A DNA stretch of 64,000 nt from Nodularia sphaerocarpa UHCC 0038 (GCF_022376295.1 NZ_CP060140.1:3972356-4036355); one strand, 5' to 3'. Positions 1-9,541 are shown, counted from the stretch's first letter. The notes: generated by a model from the letters alone, not told the origin. Numbers and translations are program-made.

Positions 1-1341
1 TTTTGTGAAATTTATACAGATGTACCAGGGATATTAACTACAGACCCCCGCTTGGTGTCCCAAGCGCAGTTAATGGAGGAAATTACCTGCAATGAAATGC
101 TGGAACTGGCTAGTCTGGGGGCAAAAGTGTTACATCCCCGTGCTGTGGAAATTGCCCGCAACTATGGTGTTCCCCTGGTGGTGAAATCTAGTTGGTCAGA
201 TGATCCTGGGACTTGGGTAATATCACCGAAACCTCAAGGGCGATCGCTTGTTAACTTAGAAATTGCCCGTCCTGTAGATAATGTAGAATTTGACACCGAC
301 CAAGCAAAGGTGGCATTGTTGCGCGTACCGGATAAGCCAGGGGTCGCGGCGCGGTTATTTGGAGAAATATCTCGGCAAAATGTAGACGTAGATTTAATTA
401 TTCAGTCTATACATGAAGGTAATAGTAATGACATTGCTTTTACTGTCACAGCACCCATATTAAAACGCGCTGAAGCTGTAGCAGCAGCCATCGCCCCAGC
501 TTTGAGAAATCAATCTCACCCCAATTCTGACGAAGCGGAAGTGATGATAGAACAAAATATTGCCAAAGTCAGCATCGCAGGGGCGGGAATGATTGGCCGT
601 CCTGGGGTAGCGGCTAAAATGTTCGCTACTTTAGCAGAAGCACAAGTGAATATCCAAATGATTTCTACCAGTGAAGTCAAGGTAAGTTGTGTAGTAGATG
701 CGACCGAATGCGATCGCGCCGTAGCTGCACTTCGTCAGGCTTTTGAAATTGAAGCAGACAACGGACAAAAGGAAATTTCCCCCACTCCCGACTCCCCAAC
801 TTGCACTGAGCGTAGCCGAAGTGTCCCAACTCCCCCCCCTGTGCGTGGTGTGGCGCTAGATATGAACCAAGCACGTCTCGCAATTCGTCAAGTTCCAGAT
901 CGTCCGGGGATGGCGGCGAAATTGTTTGGACTATTAGCACAGCACAATGTCAGTGTTGACATGATTATTCAATCACAGCGCTGTCGCATCGTGGACGGTG
1001 TTCCCAAACGAGATATTGCTTTTACCGTCTCGCGGATAGATGGAGAAAGCACACAGAAAATGCTAACTCAAGTCGCGTCCGAATTAGGATGGGGTGAAGT
1101 TGTCTTAGATAATGCGATCGCTAAGGTTAGTATTGTGGGTGCTGGGATGGTCGGACAACCAGGTATTGCGGCTAAAATGTTTGAGGCTTTAGCAAAACAT
1201 CAAATCAATATTCAAATGATTGCTACCTCAGAAATCAAAATTAGCTGTGTCGTAGCACAAGAAGAAGGGGTGAAAGCTTTGCAAGTGATTCACGCCGCCT
1301 TTGGGTTAGCTGGTAGCGAAAAAGTTGTAATCCCAGCTTAA
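1..1341 (+). CDS. lysC: Aspartate kinase, C-terminal part (gene enters from left edge)
   Basis: Aspartate kinase phosphorylates aspartate at the entry to lysine, threonine and methionine synthesis in the cytoplasm. The frame is open from base 1 (reads CEIYTDVPGILTTDPR), so the TTG at 52 is internal and the true start lies outside the window. The end of the kinase domain is visible (NEMLELASLGAKVLHPRA), followed by four ACT modules in two pairs; the modules with SIAGAGMIGRPGVAAKMF and SIVGAGMVGQPGIAAKMF mark the second and fourth. Four ACT domains are usual for cyanobacterial enzymes and serve feedback control by lysine and/or threonine (family knowledge). Between ACT2 and ACT3 (about 766-850) is a low-complexity linker containing TCTERSRSV and PTPPP, encoded by dispersed-repeat DNA; it looks like an in-frame repeat insertion. 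Family assignment is firm. Confidence 0.95.
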   Translation, partial: FCEIYTDVPGILTTDPRLVSQAQLMEEITCNEMLELASLGAKVLHPRAVEIARNYGVPLVVKSSWSDDPGTWVISPKPQGRSLVNLEIARPVDNVEFDTDQAKVALLRVPDKPGVAARLFGEISRQNVDVDLIIQSIHEGNSNDIAFTVTAPILKRAEAVAAAIAPALRNQSHPNSDEAEVMIEQNIAKVSIAGAGMIGRPGVAAKMFATLAEAQVNIQMISTSEVKVSCVVDATECDRAVAALRQAFEIEADNGQKEISPTPDSPTCTERSRSVPTPPPVRGVALDMNQARLAIRQVPDRPGMAAKLFGLLAQHNVSVDMIIQSQRCRIVDGVPKRDIAFTVSRIDGESTQKMLTQVASELGWGEVVLDNAIAKVSIVGAGMVGQPGIAAKMFEALAKHQINIQMIATSEIKISCVVAQEEGVKALQVIHAAFGLAGSEKVVIPA

Positions 1342-1385
1342 TTTGTTATTTGTCATTTGTCATTTGTCATTTGTCATTTGTTATT
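1341..1385. repeat. Tandem heptamer repeat (GTCATTT)
   Basis: About five copies of a 7-base unit TTTGTCA follow the lysC stop directly. The same kind of heptamer tract occurs at 53346-53406. The rest of the 360-base gap to the next gene is AT-rich and holds a palindromic repeat at 1597-1671; no ORF was recognised. Confidence 0.85.
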
Positions 1386-1596
1386 GCTTATTTACCCAAT
1401 TCCTCAGTGATTCACATTACCATTTTGTTAACGAATATAACAATAGATATATTCGAGAAATAATGTAAGTAGGTAAGCATGAATAAACCAAACTATGTTA
1501 CGACTGGTAAACAGGATCCAAACCCTTAATAATGAACAATGACAAATGATCAATGACGATCCTAGCTAGTTAACTTTATTTACGCCGATCTACTTA

Positions 1597-1671
1597 GTAG
1601 GGACAATTCATGAATTTTCCCTACAGAGGGTTTTGGAACAAGCATATTTAAATTTAGTCGATGTCTAATAG
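1597..1671. repeat. Palindromic repeat, copy A of a four-copy family
   Basis: A 28-base near-perfect palindrome (1597-1624, arms GTAGGGACAAT and ATTTTCCCTAC) is followed by a conserved tail containing GCATATTTAAATT and GTCGATGTCTAAT. The same layout recurs at 32881 and 36385, and the palindrome alone at 53458. Arm bases differ from the other copies but mostly remain paired. Confidence 0.7.
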
Positions 1672-1701
1672 AATATTATAAATGGAATTATTGAGGAATT
1701 T

Positions 1702-3717
1702 ATGAATGGTCAAATTTTGGATGCACGTTATCAAATACTCAAAGTTCTGAATGTAGAGGAGGTGGTACAAACCTATTTAGTGGAAGATGCTATGCTTCCA
1801 GGTAGCCAATTGGTAATCAAGCAGCTACATCCTGGTAGTGATAATCTCCAACAGTTAACAATACTGCGAGGGTTATTTGCAGATGAGGCAAAAAAGTTAA
1901 AGCAGCTAGGAGAAGAAAACCACCAAATCCAAAATTTAGTTAATTATTTTGAATATAATCAAGAATTTTATATAGTTCAAGAATACATTATTGGTAATAA
2001 CTTAACTACAGAAATTTGCCTGGGAAAAGCTGTAGAAGAAGAACGGGTAATTACTGTTTTATCAGAAGTGTTAGAAGTTTTGGTATTTGTTCATAGTCGG
2101 GGAATAATTCACCAGGATATTAAACCAGCAAATATCATTCGTCGAGAGTCAGATAAAAAGTTAGTTTTGGTTGACTTTGGCGCTGTTCAGGAAGTTGTCA
2201 CGACTATTGTTGGTAATCTGGAATATGTACCAGTGGAACAATTGCGCGGTGAACCTCAGTATAACAGTGATATATACGCTTTAGGAATAGTTGCGATCGC
2301 CGCACTGATCGGTTTACCTGCTAACGAAATATCTCGGTTACAAAATCAAAAAAGTCTCCTGACTGGCGAAATTATTTGGCGTACTAAAAATATAAAAGTC
2401 AGTAAAGAACTAGGAAAAATTATTGATAAAATGGTGCGCTTTGACTACCGCAAGCGCTACCAATCTGGAACTGAAGTTTTAAACGATTTACAACAGTTGA
2501 AAACTCATCAATATACTCAACCAAAACAGCTTCAGCCGAAACTTTGGTTCATTTTAGCGGGGATAATTAGTTTTTTAGGGCTGGTGACAGCAACATGGTG
2601 GTTTCAATCAAGACAAACTGTAGTTAATGAAGTTAATTTTGAGCAATTATATCAGGAGGGATTAAGGAAATATCAAGCAGGAGATTATCAAGCCGCAATT
2701 GAGGATTTTACTCAGGCGATCGCACTTGATTCAGAAAATGCTTTGGCTTATAATAAACGAGGTAATGCCTTTTACCAGTTAGGAGACTATCCCCAAGCAA
2801 AGGCAGATACGAGTAAAGCAATTGAGTTAAATCCTCAAAATGCCAATGCTTATTATGACCGAGGATTTTCTTTATATGAATTAGGCAAATACAAAGAAGC
2901 AATTTCTGATTATACCAAAGTTCTGGAATTAAATCCTGGTAATGCTTACGCTTATTATGGGCGGGGTTTAGCCTTGGTGAAGATGGGGGAGGATAAAGAG
3001 GCTAATGAAGATTTTAGCACAGCTATCAGACTGAAACCTAATTATATTGAAGCTTATTTACAACGGGGTATTCTCCGCCGTCGCCTGAGAATTTACAACA
3101 CAGCAATAGAGGATTTTGATGCTATAATTAGTATTAATGCGGATGATGCTAGACCTTATTATCAAAAAGGTTTAATTCACGCTAGCAATAATCAAAAGTA
3201 TGCAGCCATTAGCGAATATACTCAAGCAATTAACCGCAATCCTAATTATGCAGTAGCTTATTTGCAAAGGGGTGATATGCAGAGTGAATTGGGGTATAAA
3301 TTAGAAGCTAATGAAGATTATAACACAGTTTTAAAACTAAATCCTCAATGGGGGGCGGGTTATAATCACAGAGGTATTCATCGTTTTTCCTTTGGAAATT
3401 ACCAAGGCGCAATTGAAGATCATACCAAAGCGATTGAACTCAATTCTCAGGCTGCTGCGGCTTACAATAACCGTGGTAATGCTAATCTGCAACTGGGAAA
3501 TGTCAAAGCTGCTAATGAAGATTACACTCAGGCGATCGCCATTAATTCTAAATATGGTTTAGCTTATTATAACAGAGGTGTGACTCGCACGAAACAGGGA
3601 AATATACAAGGTGCGATCGCAGATTTTCAACAAGCTGTAAATCTCTTCCGACAAAGTGGGGAAAGAAAGAGTCTTCAAGATGCACAGAAAGAACTTAATT
3701 TATTACTAAATAGGTGA
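1702..3717 (+). CDS. Serine/threonine protein kinase with C-terminal TPR repeats
   Basis: 671 aa. An N-terminal eukaryotic-type kinase domain (about 8-265) has the ATP-binding lysine at K40 (LVIKQL), a catalytic loop IIHQDIKPANII (D139; HQD replaces the usual HRD) and DFG at 158-160. The glycine-rich loop is degenerate (VLNVEEVVQTYLVED), so nucleotide binding may be atypical. A single membrane segment at about 281-301 (LWFILAGIISFLGLVTATWW) is followed by roughly ten TPRs to the C-terminus. The kinase should be cytoplasmic and tethered, with the TPRs across the membrane if the topology is simple. This is a common cyanobacterial signalling architecture; the substrate cannot be inferred. The start is supported by GAGG eight bases upstream of the ATG. 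No operon partner is evident. Confidence 0.9.
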   Translation: MNGQILDARYQILKVLNVEEVVQTYLVEDAMLPGSQLVIKQLHPGSDNLQQLTILRGLFADEAKKLKQLGEENHQIQNLVNYFEYNQEFYIVQEYIIGNNLTTEICLGKAVEEERVITVLSEVLEVLVFVHSRGIIHQDIKPANIIRRESDKKLVLVDFGAVQEVVTTIVGNLEYVPVEQLRGEPQYNSDIYALGIVAIAALIGLPANEISRLQNQKSLLTGEIIWRTKNIKVSKELGKIIDKMVRFDYRKRYQSGTEVLNDLQQLKTHQYTQPKQLQPKLWFILAGIISFLGLVTATWWFQSRQTVVNEVNFEQLYQEGLRKYQAGDYQAAIEDFTQAIALDSENALAYNKRGNAFYQLGDYPQAKADTSKAIELNPQNANAYYDRGFSLYELGKYKEAISDYTKVLELNPGNAYAYYGRGLALVKMGEDKEANEDFSTAIRLKPNYIEAYLQRGILRRRLRIYNTAIEDFDAIISINADDARPYYQKGLIHASNNQKYAAISEYTQAINRNPNYAVAYLQRGDMQSELGYKLEANEDYNTVLKLNPQWGAGYNHRGIHRFSFGNYQGAIEDHTKAIELNSQAAAAYNNRGNANLQLGNVKAANEDYTQAIAINSKYGLAYYNRGVTRTKQGNIQGAIADFQQAVNLFRQSGERKSLQDAQKELNLLLNR

Positions 3718-4065
3718 ATATAAGAACCCCACCCCCAACCCCCTCCCCGCAAGCGAGGAGGGGGCTTTAAATTTGCAAATATTTTTAACCTCACCCCGGC
3801 TTTAAGTTGCGTGAAACTCTCCCCTCTCCTTAGTAAGAAACCACTACATATACACAAATCGTCGCTACATTTCACATCCGGGTTTTACCCCCCTTAATCC
3901 CCCCTAAACCCCTTCGGGGATGCGCCTTCGGCGTAGGGAAAGGGGGGAAACCGGAAAATCTAGTTCCCTCCCCTTTCCAAATTTTATAGGGATTAGTAAT
4001 TTTTATAACTAGATGTGGAATACTAAAATTAATATTCTTTGTCAAATGAAGGCAAATTTTGACGA
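3718..4065. repeat. Intergenic GC-rich inverted repeats (no gene)
   Basis: This 348-base gap holds a stem of CCCCCTCC/GGAGGGGG at about 3740-3765, just after the kinase stop, which could end transcription. It is followed by a decayed copy (from about 3837) of the element at 57446-57602 (shared AAACCACTACATATACACA-like arm and C/G tracts). The first stem also reappears inverted at about 42870-42975. No ORF was recognised. Confidence 0.65.
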
Positions 4066-5037
4066 ATGGACTGGAAAACAATACTTAAAGCACAACAGAC
4101 AGATTTTATCGCCAGACTTGAAACTGGTGATTTACTACATTGTGACAAAGAAGGAAAGCATAGTGAGTTAACTGTCATCTCCGGTGAGAGGTTAAAGCAA
4201 TTACGGAAATTTTGTTGGCGGATGACTAATAAATTTAAACAAAATTCCGATGTTGAAATTACTTTTCTCAACAACATGAAGGGAAAACTGGGTGAGGAAG
4301 TTGTCAAAACCCGTTTAGGTGACTTTGTAACTGAGGTTGACTATGAAAAACGCATTGGTGGAGATAGAAAAGTTGATTTCACCTTAACTTCTGATTCATC
4401 TGTTGGTATTCAGGTTAAAGCTCGTCATGGCAATTTTGATCAAATTCAATGGTTTATTAGCCAAGAAGAAATTGAAAAAAATGCCGTTCTGGTTTGTATT
4501 TTAATTCAAGAGGAAGTGAGCGAAGCACAGCCTCAATATAATCTTATTTTAGCGGGTTTTCTACCAACTGATATGATTACTGTGGCTGGTGGTAAAGCTT
4601 CAGTGGGAATAAATGAATTGCTTTATGCTGGCGGTTTACGTGGCTATTTAGATGATTTGATACCTTCCAAGGTTGATGAATATATCAAGTTGGCTGAGGA
4701 ATGCTTTAATAAAAAAGATTATAAAGGTGTGATCGCTCATTATAATCAAGCATTACAACTAAAATCGAACAATGCTAATGCTTACAAAAATCGGGGGAAT
4801 GCTCACTATTACTTGGAGGATAAGCAGGGTGCAATTGATGATTATACCCAAGCTATCAAAATTGATCCCAATTATGCTGATGCTTACTATAACCGGGGGC
4901 TTGCTTACTCTATTTTAGGATTGAAGCAACGTGCAATTAAAGATTTTAACACTGCTGCATATTTATATATAAAATCAGGCAATGAAACATTTGATCAAAA
5001 TGCTATGAAGGAAATAGATGATAACACTGATATTTAA
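4066..5037 (+). CDS. PD-(D/E)XK nuclease-like domain fused to TPR repeats
   Basis: 323 aa. The N-terminal half (about 65-200) has the layout of the restriction-endonuclease-like fold: a leading GKLGEEVVKTRLGDF helix, then VDFTL and, after a strand, GIQVKAR, giving a plausible D...(E/Q)xK active site with Q in place of the usual E. The C-terminal part (about 205-310) holds two to three TPRs (ANAYKNRGNAHYYLEDKQGA, YADAYYNRGLAYSILGLKQR). No signal peptide or membrane segment is seen, so it should be cytoplasmic. The function is unknown; nuclease activity is inference from motif spacing only. It is followed, facing it, by the Uma2-family gene at 5048, another member of the same fold. No strong Shine-Dalgarno precedes the ATG. 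Confidence 0.6.
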   Translation: MDWKTILKAQQTDFIARLETGDLLHCDKEGKHSELTVISGERLKQLRKFCWRMTNKFKQNSDVEITFLNNMKGKLGEEVVKTRLGDFVTEVDYEKRIGGDRKVDFTLTSDSSVGIQVKARHGNFDQIQWFISQEEIEKNAVLVCILIQEEVSEAQPQYNLILAGFLPTDMITVAGGKASVGINELLYAGGLRGYLDDLIPSKVDEYIKLAEECFNKKDYKGVIAHYNQALQLKSNNANAYKNRGNAHYYLEDKQGAIDDYTQAIKIDPNYADAYYNRGLAYSILGLKQRAIKDFNTAAYLYIKSGNETFDQNAMKEIDDNTDI

Positions 5038-5047
5038 TGAATATTCT

Positions 5048-5773
5048 TCACTCTAAATCAGGTTCTACACCCAAAGCCCGCAATTGTTCAATCAACCGTT
5101 CTTTTTGTCGCCTTTCCGCTTCCGTGGGAGTCAAAACCCAATTACCTGTACTATCATACCAACGTAACCAAGGCTGCTGAATATTATGATAACTTCCTTC
5201 CCAAACACCCAAACCTAACTCTATTTCTGGAATCCAAAAACGGGAATCTGATAAAATAACTTCCGCATAACGACCGCCATCTAATTTAAATATTCTAAAT
5301 TCATATTTATAACGGTCAAAAATAGCATAATAAGGAATCCTTAAAATCTTTTCATAGACTTCCCATTTTGTCGGCGGTTTTGCCACATCTCGCAAAGTCT
5401 GTCCTAAGTCTTCCTTTTCAGTTCCAGGTGAGAGTAATTCTACAATAATAAACGGACTAATTCCCTCTTGCCAAACTACATAACTCAGCCGTAAATCACC
5501 ATTTTTATAAAGCGGCGAAACATCCACAGCCACAAACCAATCTGGTCTTTTGTACCATGTCGGATGATGGGGGTCATAATAAAGATTCATATCACTAGCA
5601 GTAAATATCTTGTCGCTAGGATAACTAGGCGAGTTAAAACTTTCGTCTAACAAGCGTGGTTGTAATAAATGAAAATGATCAGGCAAACCAGGTTCCTTTG
5701 GATCTTCACTCATGAGATCATACATTGTGGGTAAAACTTCTTGGGGAGAAAGGGGCGGATCAGTTTGATACAT
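5048..5773 (-). CDS. Uma2 family (DUF820) putative endonuclease
   Basis: 241 aa. It matches the Uma2/DUF820 family, which is expanded in cyanobacteria and has a PD-(D/E)XK-like fold. Visible family marks are RPDWFVAVDVSP (the PD position), then FIIVELLSPGTEKEDLG (the E of the ExK-like element) and a later WEVYEKILRIPYYAIFDR segment. No signal peptide is seen. The biological role of Uma2 proteins is not settled; some are associated with mobile elements, but no transposase is adjacent here. It converges with the nuclease-like/TPR gene, leaving a 10-base gap. Confidence 0.85.
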   Translation of the reverse strand: MYQTDPPLSPQEVLPTMYDLMSEDPKEPGLPDHFHLLQPRLLDESFNSPSYPSDKIFTASDMNLYYDPHHPTWYKRPDWFVAVDVSPLYKNGDLRLSYVVWQEGISPFIIVELLSPGTEKEDLGQTLRDVAKPPTKWEVYEKILRIPYYAIFDRYKYEFRIFKLDGGRYAEVILSDSRFWIPEIELGLGVWEGSYHNIQQPWLRWYDSTGNWVLTPTEAERRQKERLIEQLRALGVEPDLE

Positions 5774-5929
5774 TAGAAAACAGTCCTGTAGAAGTCCTCT
5801 CTCTATTATGACTTTCTCCGCGTCCTTGGCGGCTTGGCGGTGCGATAAAATTCTTCTACCCTGTTGCGAAACATTAATTAATTGTTACACTTGTTCTTCA
5901 TTAGCCATCAGCCCAGTTAAACAGCGCCT

Positions 5930-8900
5930 ATGGTACACGTTAAGCGCGTGGAACTTACCAACTTCAAATCCTTCGGTGGTACTACCTCAGTCCCTCTACT
6001 ACCGGGGTTTACTGTCATTTCTGGGCCAAATGGTTCGGGTAAATCTAATATTCTCGATGCTTTGCTGTTTTGTTTGGGACTTTCTAGTTCTAAGGGAATG
6101 CGGGCGGATAGATTACCGGATTTGGTAAATAATAATCAAACTTCTAGGGGACGGGCTTCGATTGAGGCTAGCGTGACTGTGACTTTTGATTTGTCGGGGG
6201 AGGATTTCTCACGCAGAGGCGCAGAGGCGCGGAGGGAAGAGGAAGAGGAGGAAATTCCCGACTCCCGACTCCCGACTCCCGACTCCCCAACTGAATGGAG
6301 TGTTACTCGGCGGTTGCGGGTGACTCATCATGGGAGTTATACGTCGAATTATTATATGAATGGTGTGGCTTGTACTTTGACGGAGTTACATGAGGAGTTG
6401 AATAATCTCCGCATTTATCCAGAGGGGTATAATGTTGTGCTTCAAGGGGATGTTACTAGCATTATCTCGATGAATGCTAAGGAACGTCGGGAAATTATTG
6501 ATGAGTTGGCTGGGGTTTCGGCTTACGATCGCAAGATTATTCAAGCTAAGAAAACTCTGGATGAGGTGAAGGATAAGGAAGATAGTTGTCGGATTATTGA
6601 GACGGAATTAACTACTCAGCGCGATCGCCTGTCACAGGATCGGGCGAAGGCGGAAAAGTATCAAAAACTACGGGCGGAATTTTTAGCTAAACAGTCTTGG
6701 GAGGCGGTTCTTTCTTGGCGATCGCTTCAAGCACAACAAGAAAAGTTAATTGGCGAAATTCAAGCAGGCGATCGCACTTCTACTGAATTAAATTCTCAAC
6801 TCACAGCCCTCAATTCCCAAATTTCTCAGAAATCCACCGAATTAGAAGAACTCAATGCCCGTGTCAAGGCTTTGGGTGAAGAGGAACTTTTGGCGGTACA
6901 ATCAACTCTGGCGACTCAGGAGGCGGAACGCAAACAACTCCAACGCCGACAAGCTGAGTTAAACACGGCGATTCAGGAAACTGTGAAGCGGTTGGCGCAA
7001 ACTCAGCAGGAAGTTCAACAATATCAGCGTTCTTTAACGGAATTTGCCCAAACTCAGGTTTTAGAACAGCAATCTATTCTCTCCTGTCAGCAACAACGGG
7101 ATGAAGCACAACAGGCTTTGGATGCTTCTCGCGCCGCAGCAGCTGAAATCGCCTCAGCTTCCGAAGCTTGGGTACAGCAACAAACCGCTTTCAATCGTCA
7201 AATTGAATCTTTACTACAAACTCTGGAACCCCAGCGTACTGAACAAGCACAACTCAGGGAACGCCATCATCAATTACAGCAATTAATTACAGAACAAACT
7301 CAGTTAATTGCGACTTTAGAACCGGAATTAGCCGCTAAGGAAACTGAATGTAATCGGGTGGAAACAGAGTTTAATGCTGCTAGTGAACCTATCCAAAATC
7401 TAGCAGAAAATCTCTCAGCTACAGAACAAGAATTACAAATCCAACAGGAAACCCAAAAGCGACTTCTCCAAGAACAACGGGAAAAACAACGCCAGTTGGA
7501 TAAAATCGAAGCCCAAGCCCAAGCCCAACAGGAAGTACAAGGAACCCAAGCAAGTAAAGTTATATTACAATCTGGATTGCCGGGGCTTTGCGGTTTGGTT
7601 GTACAGTTAGGCAAGGTGGATTCTCGCTATCAGTTAGCTTTGGAAATCTCTGCTGGTGGGCGTTTGGGGCATATTGTGGTGGAAGATGACAGTGTAGCCG
7701 CAGCCGGAATTGAATTACTGAAACAAAAACGCGGTGGTAGGGCGACTTTTTTACCTTTAAATAAGGTTCGTGCTGGTAAGTTTACGCAGGATGCTACGTT
7801 GCGTTATGCCAATGGTTTTGTTGACTATGCGGTGAATTTAGTGGAGTGCGATCGCCGTTTTCAAGATGTCTTTAATTATGTTTTCGGTAATACCGTAGTC
7901 TTTAGGAATATCCAAGAAGCGCGACCAAATATCGGACTGTATCGGATTGTTACCTTAGACGGGGAATTGTTGGAAACAAGCGGCGCGATGACTGGGGGTA
8001 GTAGTAATCAGCGTTCCTCGTTGCGATTTGGTCAGGGAGAATCGGCGGAATCTCAGGAAACGGTGGCTTTAAAGAGTCGCTTGGCAGATATTGAACGAAT
8101 TATAGAACGTTGTACCGAGGCGATCGCAACTTTAGCAGCCAGAACCAAAGAACATACCCAAGCCCTCACAGAAGCTCGACAGGGGCGACGAGAACAGCAG
8201 TTACAGTTGTCACAGTTGCAAAAGGATATTCAGGGTTTGACAGCGCAATTAGAGGGGACGCGATCGCAACTTACCCAAAACAACGAAAAAATCACCGTCG
8301 CCCAATCCCGGTTATCAGTTTTAGATCGGGAATTACCAGGACAGGAAAGCGAATTGCAACAATTGCGACAAGCTTTAGCAGAGTTAGAAGACTCTCAAAC
8401 ACCTAGTGAATGGCAACAAATCCAAGTAACCATTAAAAGTCAAGAGCAACAATTGCAACAACGAGAGGGACAATTCAGGGATGCCCAGCAAAGATTAAAA
8501 AATTTGGAAATTCAGCAATTGCGATCGCAAGAGAAAATCCAAGAAGCCCAAACCAAGATTAAGCAATATCATGAACAGCAAACCAGCCAACAAAATCAAC
8601 TCATTTCCCTGAATACTCAGCATTCTGAACTCAGCACTCAAATCAGCGAAATACAGGCGAAATTGAGTCAAATGGAGCAGAATTTGGGTGCAGAGAAGCA
8701 AAAACGCGACGCAACAGAACAGGAAGTGCGATCGCAACTTCTCAAACAACAACAACTGCAATGGGAAATTCAAAAACTCCAAGAAACCCAAACAAAGCGG
8801 CGGGAAGACTTGACAGTATTGCAAAACCAACTGCGAGAAACTGGCGCAGAATTACCCAATCCTTTACCAGAAGTCACCGATAAAGTCGATTTAGAGGAAC

Positions 8901-9541
8901 TGCAAAAAGAACTACGCAGCCTAGCCAAACGCTTACAGGCGATGGAACCAGTGAATATGTTGGCTTTGGAAGAATATGAACGCACCAACAACCGTCTTCA
9001 GGAACTAACGGAAAAATTGCAAACCCTAGAAGGGGAACGTACCGAATTACTATTACGAATTGAAAACTTTACCACATTGCGGCAAAGGGCTTTTCAAGAA
9101 GCCTTCGATGCAGTCAACGAAAACTTTCAATCGATTTTTGCGATTCTTTCCGACGGTGACGGCTATTTACAACTAGAAAATCCTGAAGATATCTTTAACA
9201 GTGGACTAAATTTAGTCGCCCACCCCAAAGGTAAACCAGTACAGCGTTTAGCTTCCATGTCTGGGGGAGAAAAATCACTCACAGCCTTGAGTTTCATCTT
9301 TGCTCTCCAACGCTACCGCCCCTCCCCATTTTACGCCTTTGACGAAGTAGATATGTTTTTAGATGGAGCAAACGTCGAGCGATTATCTAGAATGATTAAA
9401 CAAGAAGCCCAACAAGCGCAATTTATAGTTGTGAGTTTGCGTCGTCCGATGATAGAATCAGCCGAACGCACCATTGGCGTAACTCAAGCCAGAGGAGCTT
9501 ATACTCAAGTTTTGGGCATTAAATTAAAATCATCTAATTAG
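5930..9541 (+). CDS. smc: Chromosome segregation protein SMC
   Basis: 1203 aa. SMC forms the ATP-driven ring that compacts and segregates the chromosome. Visible parts: Walker A GPNGSGKSN at about 32-40, long Q/E-rich coiled coils, a hinge at about 545-675 (GLPGLCGLV to ETSGAMTGGSS), the ABC signature MSGGEK at about 1108, and Walker B FYAFDEVDMFLD at about 1134-1145. The length is normal for the family. Residues about 91-120 are an insertion in the N-terminal head (SRRGAEARREEEEEEIPDSR and PDSPT) encoded by the CACGCAGAGGCGCAGAGG dispersed repeat plus tandem CCCGACT units. The last about 200 bases are duplicated in decayed form at 20900-21094, on the far side of the glycosyltransferase island. 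The 3' end overlaps the convergent gene at 9534 by 8 bases. Confidence 0.97.
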   Translation: MVHVKRVELTNFKSFGGTTSVPLLPGFTVISGPNGSGKSNILDALLFCLGLSSSKGMRADRLPDLVNNNQTSRGRASIEASVTVTFDLSGEDFSRRGAEARREEEEEEIPDSRLPTPDSPTEWSVTRRLRVTHHGSYTSNYYMNGVACTLTELHEELNNLRIYPEGYNVVLQGDVTSIISMNAKERREIIDELAGVSAYDRKIIQAKKTLDEVKDKEDSCRIIETELTTQRDRLSQDRAKAEKYQKLRAEFLAKQSWEAVLSWRSLQAQQEKLIGEIQAGDRTSTELNSQLTALNSQISQKSTELEELNARVKALGEEELLAVQSTLATQEAERKQLQRRQAELNTAIQETVKRLAQTQQEVQQYQRSLTEFAQTQVLEQQSILSCQQQRDEAQQALDASRAAAAEIASASEAWVQQQTAFNRQIESLLQTLEPQRTEQAQLRERHHQLQQLITEQTQLIATLEPELAAKETECNRVETEFNAASEPIQNLAENLSATEQELQIQQETQKRLLQEQREKQRQLDKIEAQAQAQQEVQGTQASKVILQSGLPGLCGLVVQLGKVDSRYQLALEISAGGRLGHIVVEDDSVAAAGIELLKQKRGGRATFLPLNKVRAGKFTQDATLRYANGFVDYAVNLVECDRRFQDVFNYVFGNTVVFRNIQEARPNIGLYRIVTLDGELLETSGAMTGGSSNQRSSLRFGQGESAESQETVALKSRLADIERIIERCTEAIATLAARTKEHTQALTEARQGRREQQLQLSQLQKDIQGLTAQLEGTRSQLTQNNEKITVAQSRLSVLDRELPGQESELQQLRQALAELEDSQTPSEWQQIQVTIKSQEQQLQQREGQFRDAQQRLKNLEIQQLRSQEKIQEAQTKIKQYHEQQTSQQNQLISLNTQHSELSTQISEIQAKLSQMEQNLGAEKQKRDATEQEVRSQLLKQQQLQWEIQKLQETQTKRREDLTVLQNQLRETGAELPNPLPEVTDKVDLEELQKELRSLAKRLQAMEPVNMLALEEYERTNNRLQELTEKLQTLEGERTELLLRIENFTTLRQRAFQEAFDAVNENFQSIFAILSDGDGYLQLENPEDIFNSGLNLVAHPKGKPVQRLASMSGGEKSLTALSFIFALQRYRPSPFYAFDEVDMFLDGANVERLSRMIKQEAQQAQFIVVSLRRPMIESAERTIGVTQARGAYTQVLGIKLKSSN
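6202..6290 (+). repeat. In-frame repeat insertion inside smc
   Basis: The segment contains the dispersed motif CACGCAGAGGCGCAGAGG followed by purine-rich codons and four tandem CCCGACT heptamers, all read in frame. The flanking protein (FDLSGED and EWSVTRRLRVT) would join smoothly without it. Confidence 0.75.

Noticed and set aside
677..940. Open frame of 87 codons on the minus strand within lysC
   Set aside because: It is a shadow of the lysC coding frame with no family motif or ribosome site.
3675..4307. Minus-strand open frames in the spacer after the kinase gene
   Set aside because: They consist of translated C/G-rich repeat DNA and overlap real genes.
7300..7614. Antisense open frames within smc (also at 8495 and 8770)
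   Set aside because: They are low-complexity shadows of coiled-coil codons without supporting signals.
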